DNA of 64,000 bases from Paenibacillus lignilyticus. GTDB taxonomy: Bacteria > Bacillota > Bacilli > Paenibacillales > Paenibacillaceae. Both the position numbers and the translations under genes were made by a program. A model generated the notes under the pieces. The model made no database searches, was not told the DNA's origin, and saw nothing but the letters and a program-made list of their open reading frames with translations. Positions within the stretch are counted from its first letter, which is position 1, and every line of letters begins with the position of its first letter. Below, one piece after another: positions 8,287 to 17,950 of the stretch. The DNA is taken from positions 124,001 to 188,000 of the forward strand of contig NZ_JAGKSP010000007.1 in the NCBI RefSeq assembly GCF_017942085.1, read 5' to 3'.

Positions 8287-10020
8287 ATGTTCAAACTGAA
8301 TCGGTTAAGGTATCGACATAAAGTAGCGGCGATTATATTCGTCTTTGCGCTGCTGCCGATGCTCGTGCTCGGTTCTTTCCTGACAAGCCGGATTTACAGC
8401 AGTAAGGTAAAGGATATTTTGGCCGAGAAAAGCTCCCAGCTTGAAAGCAGCGTGAACAGCGTGAATGCACTGCTGGACTCCAACGTCAATAAAGTCGAAT
8501 TCATTAACAGCAACTACTTCATTATCAATTATTTAGAGACGACTTATATCGATAATAACCTTGTCCGCATCATGAATTTCAGCGACTACCTGCAGAGCGT
8601 CATGAAGGCGGCAAAGACGGAAAACACCCAGACGGAGATTGTCATTTATGCCCTAAAAGATACGAATTACGATGGGGAATACCTGCGGAGCATCGGCAGT
8701 TTGGAGAGCGAGCAAGTAGATGCTGCGACAAGTCTTAAAGATGCAATATTGAAGACGAATAACTCGGAAATTCTCTGGTTAATCAAAAATGCGAAGCTGA
8801 ACGCTAACTCTACCATGAAGGCGGATTATATTTACGCCTATAAAAAATTAATATCGCTTAATAGACCGCTGGCCATTATAGAGATGCGCATCCAGTTGAA
8901 CCAGCTTATTGATTTCTTCCCCTATGACATTCCCAAAGGAAGCTATATTAATTTTGAAGGATCAGGGAAGTATGGCGATTATCAGCTGAGGGCTGATACC
9001 GACGTGAAGCCGGAGTCTTCCTTCTATGTGCTGAACCATCCCTTGCACACACCGGTCGGCCATATTTCCTGGTATATTCCGAAGAGCCTCGTTTTCCAAG
9101 AGTTGAAGTGGTATTGGGTTTCCGTCGGCGTCATTTTTCTTATTATCATCGCCATTCTCATCTTTACGGTCGAGGTCGTCTCTCATTACTTGACCAAGAG
9201 GCTCGAAACGCTGCTTCGCAAAATGAACAAAAACGTGGAAAGCCTCATAAGCGACGACGATACGATGCTGACCTATACCACCAACGACGAGTTTGAGAGA
9301 ATGGGCAATTCTTACTTTGAACTGATTCAGAGGGTCAAAGAATATTACAAACGCATCACGGATTACGAGCTTGAGCGGAAGATGCTGGAGACGCAGCTGC
9401 TCCAGGAGCGTTTTAATCCTCATTTTCTTTACAACACGCTATCTACAATTCGTTCCATTAGCGGGGACAAGCAGGTGAAGGACGTCATCAACTCGATGGT
9501 CAAATATTACCGGATCGCCTTGAATAAAGGCAGCAGCATCGTAACGATCGTGCAGGAATTGGAAATGATCGAGCAGTACTTGCGACTTCAGAAGTTCGCA
9601 TTCGGTACCGAATTCCACTATGAAATTGAGTATGATGAGGGAATCGGTTACCGCCCCGTACTCAAACACCTGCTGCAGCCGGTCGTGGAGAACGCTGTCC
9701 TGCACGGGTTAATCGGGCGAGAGACAGGCGGCCTCATCCGAATATCGGCTAAGCAAGATGGCGACGATGTCCTATTCGCCATATCCGATAATGGAGCGGG
9801 AATGGAGTCTGTCCAGATCGAGCGGCTGCTCGAAGGCGAAGCTAACGGGCTGTATGGAGGTTATGGCATGAAGAACGTGAGGAAACGGCTGGAGATCTTT
9901 TACCCAAAGCTGCACAAGCTGGAAATTCAGAGCGAGCCCGGCAACGGAACGACGGTTATCATTCGGATTCCTGCCGCAATCAGCATCGGCGAGGAACCCC
10001 CGCTGGAAGCTGCACGATAG
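8287..10020 (+). CDS. YesM-type sensor histidine kinase
   Basis: This 577-residue membrane kinase has a transmembrane helix near residues 13-33, an extracellular sensor region to about 270, a second helix near 276-300, a HAMP-like linker, then the His_kinase domain with phospho-acceptor H379 in FNPHFLYNTL and a HATPase domain with the N-box VVENAVLHG and the DNGAGM loop. This layout is that of the LytS/YesM kinases that pair with AraC-type regulators. It forms a cognate pair with the preceding regulator and is closed by a strong terminator just after its stop, so the transporter genes downstream form a separate transcript. Confidence 0.92.
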   Translation: MFKLNRLRYRHKVAAIIFVFALLPMLVLGSFLTSRIYSSKVKDILAEKSSQLESSVNSVNALLDSNVNKVEFINSNYFIINYLETTYIDNNLVRIMNFSDYLQSVMKAAKTENTQTEIVIYALKDTNYDGEYLRSIGSLESEQVDAATSLKDAILKTNNSEILWLIKNAKLNANSTMKADYIYAYKKLISLNRPLAIIEMRIQLNQLIDFFPYDIPKGSYINFEGSGKYGDYQLRADTDVKPESSFYVLNHPLHTPVGHISWYIPKSLVFQELKWYWVSVGVIFLIIIAILIFTVEVVSHYLTKRLETLLRKMNKNVESLISDDDTMLTYTTNDEFERMGNSYFELIQRVKEYYKRITDYELERKMLETQLLQERFNPHFLYNTLSTIRSISGDKQVKDVINSMVKYYRIALNKGSSIVTIVQELEMIEQYLRLQKFAFGTEFHYEIEYDEGIGYRPVLKHLLQPVVENAVLHGLIGRETGGLIRISAKQDGDDVLFAISDNGAGMESVQIERLLEGEANGLYGGYGMKNVRKRLEIFYPKLHKLEIQSEPGNGTTVIIRIPAAISIGEEPPLEAAR

Positions 10021-10047
10021 ACCTGCGCTCATACGCAGGTTTTTTTG
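10021..10047 (+). terminator. Rho-independent terminator after the histidine kinase
   Basis: A perfect stem ACCTGCG/CGCAGGT with a six-base loop is followed by a run of T residues. It begins right after the kinase stop codon. Confidence 0.93.
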
Positions 10048-10094
10048 TTCAAACTTTCCTGATTCTTATATCAGATTTCCGCATATTGGCTTTA

Positions 10095-10108
10095 ATTAAG
10101 CGCTTTCA
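10095..10108 (+). promoter_or_regulatory. Possible CcpA catabolite-repression (cre) site
   Basis: The 14-mer around AAGCGCTTTCA matches the cre consensus TGWNANCGNTNWCA at all fixed positions except the first two. It lies 52 bp before the permease start, a suitable place for carbon-catabolite control of the transporter operon. This is a consensus match only. Confidence 0.45.
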
Positions 10109-10160
10109 AACGATATGCTAAATCCAAGTCATACAGATGCGCTTAGAAGGGGGAGTCAAA

Positions 10161-11123
10161 GTGAAGGCGGTTACGACGAGCGAAGGAAACGTGGCTCCGC
10201 ACGTGAATCTATCCAGGAAACCGAATTGGAAGCGAAAGTTTAAGAAGAGCTATTTCGCTTATTTGTTAATGCTTCCCTCCGTCGTCCTGACGTTCATTTT
10301 CAGTTATTTGCCAATGCCCGGCATCCTGGTTGCCTTTCAGGACCACAATATTTTCAGCGGACTGTGGCACAGCCCCTGGGTCGGGTTTAAGCACATTAAT
10401 GAGATCTTTCATGTTCCGATGCTGCGAAAGGCCATTCTAAACACCTTTCTGCTTAGTGTCATGATGATTCTCGTCAGCTTTCCGGCTCCAATCCTGCTCG
10501 CGCTTCTGATTAATGAACTGAAGAACGGGCTGTTTAAACGAAGCGTGCAGACGTTAAGCTACATGCCGCACTTTCTGTCCTGGATCGCGGTCGTAGGTTT
10601 AACTTATTCCTTGCTTGACGTCGACGGTCCGATTAACGATTTGAAGGTCATGCTTCTGGGGGCGGATACCGAACGATCCATGTTCTTGTCTCATCAGGCG
10701 CTGTTCGTTCCGATGCTGCTCCTGCTCAGCGTGTGGAAAGAGGTCGGTTGGGGAACAATCGTCTTCCTTGCGGCAATCACCTCCATTGATCCGAGCTTAT
10801 ACGAGGCGGCCAAGATCGACGGAGCCAACCGGTTCCAACAGCATCGCTATATTACTCTTCCCGGCATGAAGACAACCGCCGTGATCATGTTGATTTTCAC
10901 GCTTGGATCGTTGTTTGGCAGTAATTTCGAGCTGGTGTACGGCATGCAGAACGCATTCATTGATTATCCGGTTATCTCCACAGTTGTGTTCTCATCCGGT
11001 ATCCAGCAGGGGAATTACTCGACCGCAGCCGCCATTGGTTTCGTGGAAGGGCTTGTCGCCTTTACATTCATTATTGCCGCCAACCAAATCGCTAAGAAAG
11101 TTTCCCGAATTTCGATTTTTTAA
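10161..11123 (+). CDS. Sugar ABC transporter permease, LplB-like
   Basis: This 320-residue inner-membrane permease has about six transmembrane helices and the EAA loop (YEAAKIDGANRFQQ, about residue 215) that docks onto the ATPase. It matches the LplB branch of the MalF-type permeases, which act with LplC and a large LplA lipoprotein to import oligosaccharides. The upstream ATG at 10137 lacks a ribosome site; GTG 10161 follows AAGGGGGA by six bases and is preferred. It is the first gene of a permease-permease-binding protein operon. No ATPase gene is present here, as is usual for this family, which shares an MsmX-type ATPase. Confidence 0.92.
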   Translation: MKAVTTSEGNVAPHVNLSRKPNWKRKFKKSYFAYLLMLPSVVLTFIFSYLPMPGILVAFQDHNIFSGLWHSPWVGFKHINEIFHVPMLRKAILNTFLLSVMMILVSFPAPILLALLINELKNGLFKRSVQTLSYMPHFLSWIAVVGLTYSLLDVDGPINDLKVMLLGADTERSMFLSHQALFVPMLLLLSVWKEVGWGTIVFLAAITSIDPSLYEAAKIDGANRFQQHRYITLPGMKTTAVIMLIFTLGSLFGSNFELVYGMQNAFIDYPVISTVVFSSGIQQGNYSTAAAIGFVEGLVAFTFIIAANQIAKKVSRISIF

Positions 11124-11162
11124 ACGATAAGAAAGTATAAGTTCACCTTGAGGGGAGTCCTT

Positions 11163-12065
11163 ATGAACCACGAATCTGCGTCTTATAAAATATTCAAAGT
11201 CGCCAATATCGTTTTCCTGTCGGTGCTGGTCTTCATCATGGTGTTCCCCTTCCTGAATGTCCTGGCCTTCGCATTCAACGATCCGATCGATTCTCAATTC
11301 GGCGGCATTACCATTTACCCGCGGGTGTTTACATTCAACAATTTCATGCTGTTGTTCCAGAACGAAGAGGTCATCCATGCGCTATGGATATCCTTGTGCA
11401 GAGTCGCTGCAGGGACGCTGCTTGCGGTCATTGTTCAATTCGCTTGCGCCTATGCCTTTACGTTGAAGGATGTTTCGGGAAGAGGGGCACTGCTCATTTT
11501 CCTAATCATACCGATGTACTTTAACGGCGGGTTAATCCCGACTTACCTGATCTACTCGGAGCTGCACGTATCGAATACGTTCTGGGTGTATATTCTTCCG
11601 GTTTCGTTTAGCCTCTACAACATGGTCATCATCCGCTCTTACCTATACACGATTCCCGATAGCTTGGGCGAGTCTGCCCGAATCGACGGTGCGAACGACT
11701 TTACCATTATGACCCGAATTTACATGCCGCTGTCGATGCCGATTATCGCCGTCATGACGCTGTGGACCGCAGTCTACCATTGGAACGATTGGACGACGAC
11801 GCTTTATTACGTGACCAATCACAAGCTGTTTACGATGCAATACATTCTCATGCAAATCCTGAAGGAAGGCGAACGGGTCGCCAAACTGATGGAGGAGGCG
11901 CTGATGAAGAACATTACCGTCATTTCCTCCGGACAGCCTCACATTACGCCGCAAGCGATCCGAGCAGCCAATATTATTGTGACGTCGATTCCGATCATTT
12001 TGATTTATCCGTTCCTGCAGCGGTTTTTCGTAAAAGGCGTCACGCTGGGCGCCGTTAAAGAGTAA
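11163..12065 (+). CDS. Sugar ABC transporter permease, LplC-like
   Basis: This 300-residue permease has about six transmembrane helices and the EAA motif GESARIDGANDFTIM near residue 180. It ends with GVTLGAVKE, the typical C terminus of MalG-type partners. A TTG at 11148 is upstream of the GAGGGGAG site, so the ATG at 11163, seven bases after it, is the start. It lies 39 bp after the LplB-like gene and forms a heterodimeric channel with it. Confidence 0.92.
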   Translation: MNHESASYKIFKVANIVFLSVLVFIMVFPFLNVLAFAFNDPIDSQFGGITIYPRVFTFNNFMLLFQNEEVIHALWISLCRVAAGTLLAVIVQFACAYAFTLKDVSGRGALLIFLIIPMYFNGGLIPTYLIYSELHVSNTFWVYILPVSFSLYNMVIIRSYLYTIPDSLGESARIDGANDFTIMTRIYMPLSMPIIAVMTLWTAVYHWNDWTTTLYYVTNHKLFTMQYILMQILKEGERVAKLMEEALMKNITVISSGQPHITPQAIRAANIIVTSIPIILIYPFLQRFFVKGVTLGAVKE

Positions 12066-12314
12066 CTCATTCGGGAGGTGAGGCGGGTACGTCTAAAGCC
12101 GCAAGCAGAATGTCCACATTGAAGAGGGGTATAACGAGGGAGAGGAGGAAATAAAAAGAACACGCCTTGAAGGCGCGTTGCAGGCTGATTCGGTCGCGAA
12201 ACGTATGCAGCCGGCTGCGCTTTCCAAGCATGTTCAGCAATCTAATAGCGGTTTCATTATCTCATATTTCATGTATGCTGCCAAACCGATAACCATTAAT
12301 CAGGAGGCCATAAG

Positions 12315-14345
12315 ATGAAAAATAGAAAAAGGAAAACATTTTCCGTTCTTCTCTCGGTAATCATGATCGTTACCATCATCGCGGGATGTTCGAATGGTAA
12401 TACCAATACCGATACCGTCAAAAACGAACCGGCAGCGAACACGAGCACCGGCACCAATACAAGCACGGAGACGACGAACGACGCCGATTCTTCGAATGCC
12501 GCTGCAGAGCCGGCGGCGTATTATGACCTGTTAGACAAAGTATCCGACAGCTCGGAATTGCCGGACTGGACGGGCAAACAGCTGAATTTGAAAGCATGGT
12601 ACACGCATGGCAGCGGCGACGCCAAACGCCCTGCGTCGGATAAAGATGTCGTGACGCCGGAAATCAAACGCGTTACCGGCGTGACAATAGACAAGAACGG
12701 TTCGTTCGACAATGGCGGCCAAGATGTCAAAGTGAAGATGGGTCTGCTTAACGCTTCCAATGACTGGCCGGATATTGCTTTCGTGGACGGCGACATGGCA
12801 CCGTTCCAAGACTTGATTAAAGCAGGCAAAGTGTACGAATTAACGGACGCCATCGCGAAGTACGCTCCGCATGTGGCGAAGAGAATGCCATTTGACGTCT
12901 TCCCGTTAATTGAAGAGCAAATTACGTCCAAACATTTGGATGGCAACAAAATTTGGGGTTTCCCAACGATGGTCGGCAATCCGGACGGTTCAATCAAGCA
13001 GCTGAATCCTGATTTCGTTCCGCCGAGCCCTTTGAACAGCTCGCTGGGGTACAACTGGATTTGGGTTCGCGACGATATTTTGAAAATGCTGTACCCGAAC
13101 GCGAAGACACAAGACGAGATCGACGCCTTGTACCTCAAGAACGGCAAGTTCACGAAAGAAGAGATTTTCGACGTTCCCATTAAATCCACGGATGATATGA
13201 TTAAATTTCTGTACGATGTTCAAAAGGTGATTAAAGATAAAGGCCTGAAAGAAAACGGCAAGCCGGTGCAGGTCACCTATGGCTTTGGCGGAGGCGACAA
13301 CTGGAGCCTGATGACGCAATTCTTCAATAACCTTTACCGAGTTCCCGCTAACAACAACTACTTTACCTACTACGACAAAGCCTCGAAGAGCATCAAATAC
13401 TCGTTCCAACAAGATTGGTTCAAATCCGGCATTGCGGAATTTAACAAGCTTGTCCGCGACAAAGTTATGGATCCCAATTCGCTCCTTGAGAACAACGCAA
13501 CTCACCTTGAGAAGCTGAATAACGGTCAATATGCCGTACCGTATATGTACGATACGCCGGATGCAGGCGTGCTGAAAGCCGCCAACAAGCCATATCGGTA
13601 CAGAAAGCTATTTATCGATGCGCCGATCGACTTCTCAAGAACGATCATGCCTTATGGCCAGAACGGCATCAACTTCTCCATTCTCATCTTCAAAGACAAA
13701 GTCTCAGAGGAAGACTTGCCGCAGGTTATTCGTTTCTTGGACTACATGATTTCCGAAACGGGCGAGAAAATGTATGAGTGGGGACCGAAGAGCGCGGGAC
13801 TGTTCGAAGAGAAAGACGGTAAACGCGTATTCGTGAACAAAGATTTGGAAGACGCTATGGTGTACACAAACCAATCTAATGGCGCACAGCTTTCGTATAA
13901 CCTGTTCAACACTCGTATCAGCACGACAGATGGCTATGGCTTCGCATGGCCGTATTATCCGAGCTATATGTGGGGTGCAGGTCCTCTTGCTCCTTATAAT
14001 ACTTACACTAGAACGCTTAGTGCGGCGGACGCCCTCGGATTCTTCGATCCGGGTAACCTGCCGGGAGAGGCGCAATCGAATTTTGCGACGATGCTGAACA
14101 AAGGTCACGAGATCTGGAACTTCTTTGGCAGCGTAGCGGAAGCGGATGCGTTCTGGAAGAACCGCGATGCCTTCGAGAAAACGCTGACGAAGACATTGGC
14201 TGCTAAGGACGACGCTCAATTCGAGTCGATGTGGAAGGAATTCCAAGCGCTCGCCGTTCAACAAGGAGCGGACGAGAAATCGCTGGAGGCCATGACCAAA
14301 TACTTCAATGAGCAAAACCAAGCTTACTTGGCGAACATTAAGTAA
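12315..14345 (+). CDS. LplA-like large sugar-binding lipoprotein
   Basis: This 676-residue extracellular solute-binding lipoprotein has a basic N terminus, a hydrophobic stretch and a lipobox ending IIAGC near residue 25, followed by a Thr/Asn/Ser-rich flexible linker (about 30-65). The remaining long alpha/beta domain is of the type-2 periplasmic-binding fold used for oligosaccharides; its length is typical of the LplA group in Paenibacillus-like genomes. It supplies substrate to the two preceding permeases. The 249-bp gap upstream holds a weak hairpin (near 12163-12177) and a strong AGGAGG site, which may allow the lipoprotein to be made in excess. Confidence 0.92.
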   Translation: MKNRKRKTFSVLLSVIMIVTIIAGCSNGNTNTDTVKNEPAANTSTGTNTSTETTNDADSSNAAAEPAAYYDLLDKVSDSSELPDWTGKQLNLKAWYTHGSGDAKRPASDKDVVTPEIKRVTGVTIDKNGSFDNGGQDVKVKMGLLNASNDWPDIAFVDGDMAPFQDLIKAGKVYELTDAIAKYAPHVAKRMPFDVFPLIEEQITSKHLDGNKIWGFPTMVGNPDGSIKQLNPDFVPPSPLNSSLGYNWIWVRDDILKMLYPNAKTQDEIDALYLKNGKFTKEEIFDVPIKSTDDMIKFLYDVQKVIKDKGLKENGKPVQVTYGFGGGDNWSLMTQFFNNLYRVPANNNYFTYYDKASKSIKYSFQQDWFKSGIAEFNKLVRDKVMDPNSLLENNATHLEKLNNGQYAVPYMYDTPDAGVLKAANKPYRYRKLFIDAPIDFSRTIMPYGQNGINFSILIFKDKVSEEDLPQVIRFLDYMISETGEKMYEWGPKSAGLFEEKDGKRVFVNKDLEDAMVYTNQSNGAQLSYNLFNTRISTTDGYGFAWPYYPSYMWGAGPLAPYNTYTRTLSAADALGFFDPGNLPGEAQSNFATMLNKGHEIWNFFGSVAEADAFWKNRDAFEKTLTKTLAAKDDAQFESMWKEFQALAVQQGADEKSLEAMTKYFNEQNQAYLANIK

Positions 14346-14370
14346 TCAAGCATGGGCTGAGTAAGGTGAG

Positions 14371-14406
14371 AGACCGGCGGGAGAGCGCCGGTCTTTTGCT
14401 TTTTTA
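14371..14406 (+). terminator. Rho-independent terminator of the transporter operon
   Basis: The stem GACCGGCG/CGCCGGTC with a six-base loop is followed by TTTTGCTTTTTT, 25 bp after the lipoprotein stop codon. Confidence 0.92.
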
Positions 14407-14478
14407 TTTGCGGGGAAGTAACCTTTGAGCGGAGTTAATCGTCTGGTGGGTAAGAAGACGGACCAGTAGGAGGACGTT

Positions 14479-15042
14479 ATGAAAGCGATGATTATGATCA
14501 TGCTGATGTTGGTGTTATCTGCTTGCGGCAGCTCTGGCAGCAAGAAACCCGAGGAGGCTGCCATTGACCCCGCCCTACAGAAGAAAATGTCCGCACCCCG
14601 GCTGCAGTACAAGGATGATCTGTTCGAGATGAAGCTGAATATTGCCAAAACAACCTTCGCCAAGGATGAGCCGATCGTCTATTCGGCCAGCTTGACCTAC
14701 ATTGGCGAAGGAGATTCCATTACGATCTGGGGCGGCCACACGTATATCGGTTTCACCGTTACGGATGGGAAGAAGTTCAACATGGAAGGAGCCAACACGA
14801 GTGAGTTGGTGGCGACTAAGCTCGTGAAGGGCAAGACGACGGAATATCCGTTCTTTAAAAGCGGCGGTTACGGCGCAGACGATCCTGATGCCGGCTTCTG
14901 GCGCACCTTCTATGCTGAGAAGGAATTGCGGCTTCCGCCCGGCACTTATTATATCTCGGCGGTATGCAGTTTCTCGCTTACCGAGGAAGTCGTGGACAGT
15001 CATTACAACGGCGAGGTTTATACGACGATAACGGTGGAATAA
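14479..15042 (+). CDS. Small lipoprotein of unknown function
   Basis: This 187-residue protein has a short signal sequence with lipobox LSAC at residues 13-16 and would be anchored to the outer face of the membrane. After a charged linker the rest reads as beta-strand-rich (for example TYYISAVCSFSL near 155) and could be an immunoglobulin-like domain; no family was recognised with certainty. The ribosome site AGGAGG is strong. It stands alone between the transporter operon and the dioxygenase gene. A link to the sugar uptake system is only positional. Confidence 0.75.
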   Translation: MKAMIMIMLMLVLSACGSSGSKKPEEAAIDPALQKKMSAPRLQYKDDLFEMKLNIAKTTFAKDEPIVYSASLTYIGEGDSITIWGGHTYIGFTVTDGKKFNMEGANTSELVATKLVKGKTTEYPFFKSGGYGADDPDAGFWRTFYAEKELRLPPGTYYISAVCSFSLTEEVVDSHYNGEVYTTITVE

Positions 15043-15063
15043 ACAGAAGATTTAGCGGAAGTT

Positions 15064-15093
15064 TTGACAAAATCGTGGAAAGGGAAATAAATA
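15064..15093 (+). promoter_or_regulatory. Possible sigma-A promoter for the PhyH gene
   Basis: A perfect -35 TTGACA (15064-15069) is followed after 18 bp by a poor -10 TAAATA (15088-15093). It is 62 bp before the dioxygenase start. Confidence 0.4.
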
Positions 15094-15154
15094 CATTTCG
15101 ATGCTGCGATGATACATTTAACTCGTAAGGACTACAGGTAACGGGGGTATCGGA

Positions 15155-16024
15155 ATGGCCATTCATCGTGTAACGCGCGGAAGTTTATCCAACTTGCAGC
15201 TGGAGCAGTACAATCGGGACGGTTATCTGATTTTGGAAGACTTATTGAATGATGAAGATATGGCAGCGCCGCGGCAGGCCATGTCCGATAAGGTGTCCCT
15301 TATTGCGGATGATTTGGCCGCCAATGGACTGATTACGGACAAATTGGAGCATGAACCTTTTCAATACCGGCTCGCGAAGCTGTTTGCGGGATTAACGGAT
15401 AAGGACTTTCTCAAATTCGGACGCGGGTGGAGAGATCGGCTTGAGGGGTACTACCATCTCTTGAGCAATCCGAAGATCATTGATGCGGTAGAGTCGTTGA
15501 TCGGCGAGGAGATCTTCGCAAGCCCTGTCTATAATGTGCGGCCTAAAGTGCCGCGTGTCGCGGCAGGCGCCGTGCCTTGGCATCAAGATAAATCCTACTG
15601 GCCGGATTCCAATGCGAATCCCGTCATCACGGTATGGATCTCGTTCGTAGATGCCACGCTGGAGAACGGCTGTCTCCACATTAAGCCGCGCACCCAGAAC
15701 GCGAAGCTGCTGGAATGGCACTCGGAAACCTACAGCGGCACAGGCTACACCGCGCTGCACGAGAACCAGCTTGGTTCTCGCAAAACCATCGCATTGCCGG
15801 TGAAGGCCGGCACCGCGATCTTGTTCAACGATCGGCTGCTCCATATGTCGACGCCGAACAATTCCGATCATGTCCGCTGGAGCGTAGACCTGCGCTACCA
15901 GCCGACGGATCAAGATCCGATGCCGCAGCACGGCGCAGGGTTCCTCGCCAGAAGCAGCAAGTTCCCGGAGCGCGTTGCGACGCTGGAAGACTGGCTGGCC
16001 GAGCGGCCGGAGCATGAAGGCTAG
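15155..16024 (+). CDS. Phytanoyl-CoA dioxygenase (PhyH) family oxygenase
   Basis: This 289-residue cytosolic protein belongs to the Fe(II)/2-oxoglutarate-dependent PhyH family, which hydroxylates small molecules. The iron ligands are visible as H143 and D145 in PWHQDK and H230 in RLLHMS; R241 or R247 would bind 2-oxoglutarate. The gene is single, with its own possible promoter and a terminator just downstream. The substrate is unknown. A second PhyH protein sits in the sugar cluster at 54 kb, which suggests that both may act on sugar or natural-product side chains. Confidence 0.88.
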   Translation: MAIHRVTRGSLSNLQLEQYNRDGYLILEDLLNDEDMAAPRQAMSDKVSLIADDLAANGLITDKLEHEPFQYRLAKLFAGLTDKDFLKFGRGWRDRLEGYYHLLSNPKIIDAVESLIGEEIFASPVYNVRPKVPRVAAGAVPWHQDKSYWPDSNANPVITVWISFVDATLENGCLHIKPRTQNAKLLEWHSETYSGTGYTALHENQLGSRKTIALPVKAGTAILFNDRLLHMSTPNNSDHVRWSVDLRYQPTDQDPMPQHGAGFLARSSKFPERVATLEDWLAERPEHEG

Positions 16025-16080
16025 ACGGCAGCTCGTTCAGCACAGCGCACGGGCGCGGTGCGGAAAAAAGATGCTAAAAA

Positions 16081-16101
16081 AGGCAAGCCACTTGATGCGG
16101 C
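16081..16101 (+). terminator. Terminator after the PhyH gene
   Basis: The arms AGGCAAGCC and GGCTTGTCT pair with one G-U pair and are followed by ATTTT. The short T run makes it moderate. Confidence 0.7.
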
Positions 16102-16300
16102 TTGTCTATTTTAGCTGCAGCTTAATAACATGCAGCCGCTGTAGACCAGTGGCAGGTGATGTTCAGCATGCCCTGTATCCGAAGCGCAGCTTCAACTAAG
16201 ATAATCCGTGCCTACACGCGGCTTGATTTCAGTAATTTTCAAGCGAAAAAGGAAAATGTTGTTGGTTTGCGAAATAAATAAAGGAGAAAGCAGGTGCTGC

Positions 16301-17032
16301 ATGAACCATTTTGCAGAGGCTAGGGAGCAGGAGACGAAGTACCACGAAGCGTTCTACCTTGAGACAGAGCTGTTTGCACCCGGAACTTGGCTCGCCAAGC
16401 CGGTCAAAACCGTCATGAACCTGCTGCAGGAGCTCGGCACAAACGAGCCGATTCATGTACTGGATCTGGGCTGCGGCGTCGGGCGAAACAGTATCCCGAT
16501 CGCGGAGGCCGTTCAACCGGCCGGCGGATCGGTCGTTGGCGTCGATTTGCTCCCCGTAGCAATCGAGAAGCTGGAGCAATATGCTGCCCAGTATGGCGTG
16601 CAAAGCGTGATCCGGTCTGTGGTAGCAGATGTCGAACAGTATGAAATACCACCGTATGCTTACGACTATATCGTCGCTTGCTCTTGCCTGGAGCATGTTT
16701 CGGATCTCGCTGCCTTTCAAGCTGTCGTGAACCGGATGATCCGCGGAACGAAAGATCGGGGAATCAACTGTATCTTGATCAACACGGAAGCGGCGGAATA
16801 TGATGTCGAGCTGGGCTCGCAAAGCCCCGGAGTAATAGAATTACCTATGAAGACGGAAGAGACCATCCATCTATTGAGAGCGTTATATCGGGATTGGGAG
16901 ATTCGCATCGTAAGCGTGATCCCCCAGAGCATCGCCGAGGAGAAGAATGGACGCGCGATTGAGTTTAGAGGCAATTGGCTTACGTTTGCCGCGCAGCAAC
17001 GAACCCTGCATTCGGAGGGAAAATCCCATTGA
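16301..17032 (+). CDS. Class I SAM-dependent methyltransferase
   Basis: This protein of about 243 residues has the SAM-binding motif I VLDLGCGVGRNS near residue 50 and an acidic VVGVDL strand (motif II), typical of Methyltransf_11/25 enzymes. The substrate cannot be read. In-frame starts exist at 16208 and 16256, but the ATG at 16301 has AGGTG four bases before it and AAGGAG slightly further, and the upstream extension looks non-conserved. Its stop TGA overlaps the TTG start of the next gene by two bases, so the two are translationally coupled. Confidence 0.82.
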   Translation: MNHFAEAREQETKYHEAFYLETELFAPGTWLAKPVKTVMNLLQELGTNEPIHVLDLGCGVGRNSIPIAEAVQPAGGSVVGVDLLPVAIEKLEQYAAQYGVQSVIRSVVADVEQYEIPPYAYDYIVACSCLEHVSDLAAFQAVVNRMIRGTKDRGINCILINTEAAEYDVELGSQSPGVIELPMKTEETIHLLRALYRDWEIRIVSVIPQSIAEEKNGRAIEFRGNWLTFAAQQRTLHSEGKSH

Positions 17033-17655
17033 ACATAAGAGGCATTATTCTGGAAGGCTATTCGAATGCCGGCAAAACCTCGCTGCTGAGGGCAATCAAG
17101 AAGCTGCAGTCGCAGGATGAAACGGCTGAAAACAGCGTCATCGTCCTCGGCGAGCATTATTCGCAAGTGCTTAACAACGTCCAAGGATCGTACGAGAGGC
17201 TGTCGCGAGAGGATCATCTGCAGCTGCTGCGAAGCAGAGTCGACATGATCAAACAATTAAACGATTGGGCGGTTTATCTGGGTCCCCATGCCCGGAAGTC
17301 GAGAGGGTTATTTTATGTGCTGGAGCGATTTCACTTGAATCATCGGGTTGCTTTTGCCGGCGAAGACGATGCATCGGAGATCGCCGTACTGGAAGCGGAT
17401 TTGGCAGCGCTTGGCGCGAAATGCGTGCTGCTTACGATTTCTCCTGAGGTGACGGAGGAGCGGATCAAGAGCAGAGTTCCGTCGGCGTGGTTCGATAAGG
17501 CCGAAGCCGAAGTGAGACAAGCCTGCGAAGAGCTGCTGCAAACGCAGGAGCAGTGCCGCATTCATGCGCAATTATCCGCAGTGCCTACCGTGGAGATCAA
17601 TACAGATCGGAAGAATTGGGATGAGCTTGCGAGGATTATTTTGGATCAAATGTAA
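17029..17655 (+). CDS. P-loop nucleoside/nucleotide-kinase-like protein
   Basis: This 208-residue protein has a clear Walker A loop, EGYSNAGKTS, at residues 9-18, and a short basic LERFHLNHR segment near 105 like the DR motif of thymidylate and deoxynucleoside kinases. It may phosphorylate a small molecule. The TTG at 17029 overlaps the stop of the methyltransferase and follows GGAGGG by nine bases, so it is chosen over an upstream ATG (16975) inside the methyltransferase. The coupled pair suggests a common modification pathway. The exact substrate is unknown. Confidence 0.72.
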   Translation: MNIRGIILEGYSNAGKTSLLRAIKKLQSQDETAENSVIVLGEHYSQVLNNVQGSYERLSREDHLQLLRSRVDMIKQLNDWAVYLGPHARKSRGLFYVLERFHLNHRVAFAGEDDASEIAVLEADLAALGAKCVLLTISPEVTEERIKSRVPSAWFDKAEAEVRQACEELLQTQEQCRIHAQLSAVPTVEINTDRKNWDELARIILDQM

Positions 17656-17693
17656 GGGCGAAGATGTTTAACGATGCGTAAGGAGGGTATAGA

Positions 17694-17936
17694 ATGGAAA
17701 ATAAAACCTATATGAAACTCGGCGCCATCTTTATGTTAACGGGCGCGGCTATCTATACGATTGAACGATGCGTGAAGCTGATTGCTTATGCCGTGGCGAC
17801 CTCGAATAGCGCGAATATGGATTTGTATGCGAATAATCTTGGTGGCGTTGGCTTGTTTTTCGGCAATTTCTTCGTTTGGTTCTTCTTGTTCATCGGGTTT
17901 GTGCTGCTGGCGTTCGGATTTCCCGCAAGAAAATAA
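17694..17936 (+). CDS. Small two-helix membrane protein
   Basis: This 80-residue protein has hydrophobic segments near residues 9-33 and 50-76 and a basic C terminus (PARK). No family was recognised. It has a strong AAGGAGGG site, lies 38 bp after the kinase-like gene and 14 bp before the RidA gene, and so seems part of the same transcript. Its real translation is supported by the ribosome site and the coherent membrane pattern. Confidence 0.7.
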   Translation: MENKTYMKLGAIFMLTGAAIYTIERCVKLIAYAVATSNSANMDLYANNLGGVGLFFGNFFVWFFLFIGFVLLAFGFPARK

Positions 17937-17950
17937 GAGGAGGCGTTACA

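Noticed and set aside
12066..12314. Small RNA or attenuator in the gap before the LplA-like gene
   Set aside because: A weak hairpin (ACGCCTT/AAGGCG-type) is present without a T run and no promoter could be recognised.
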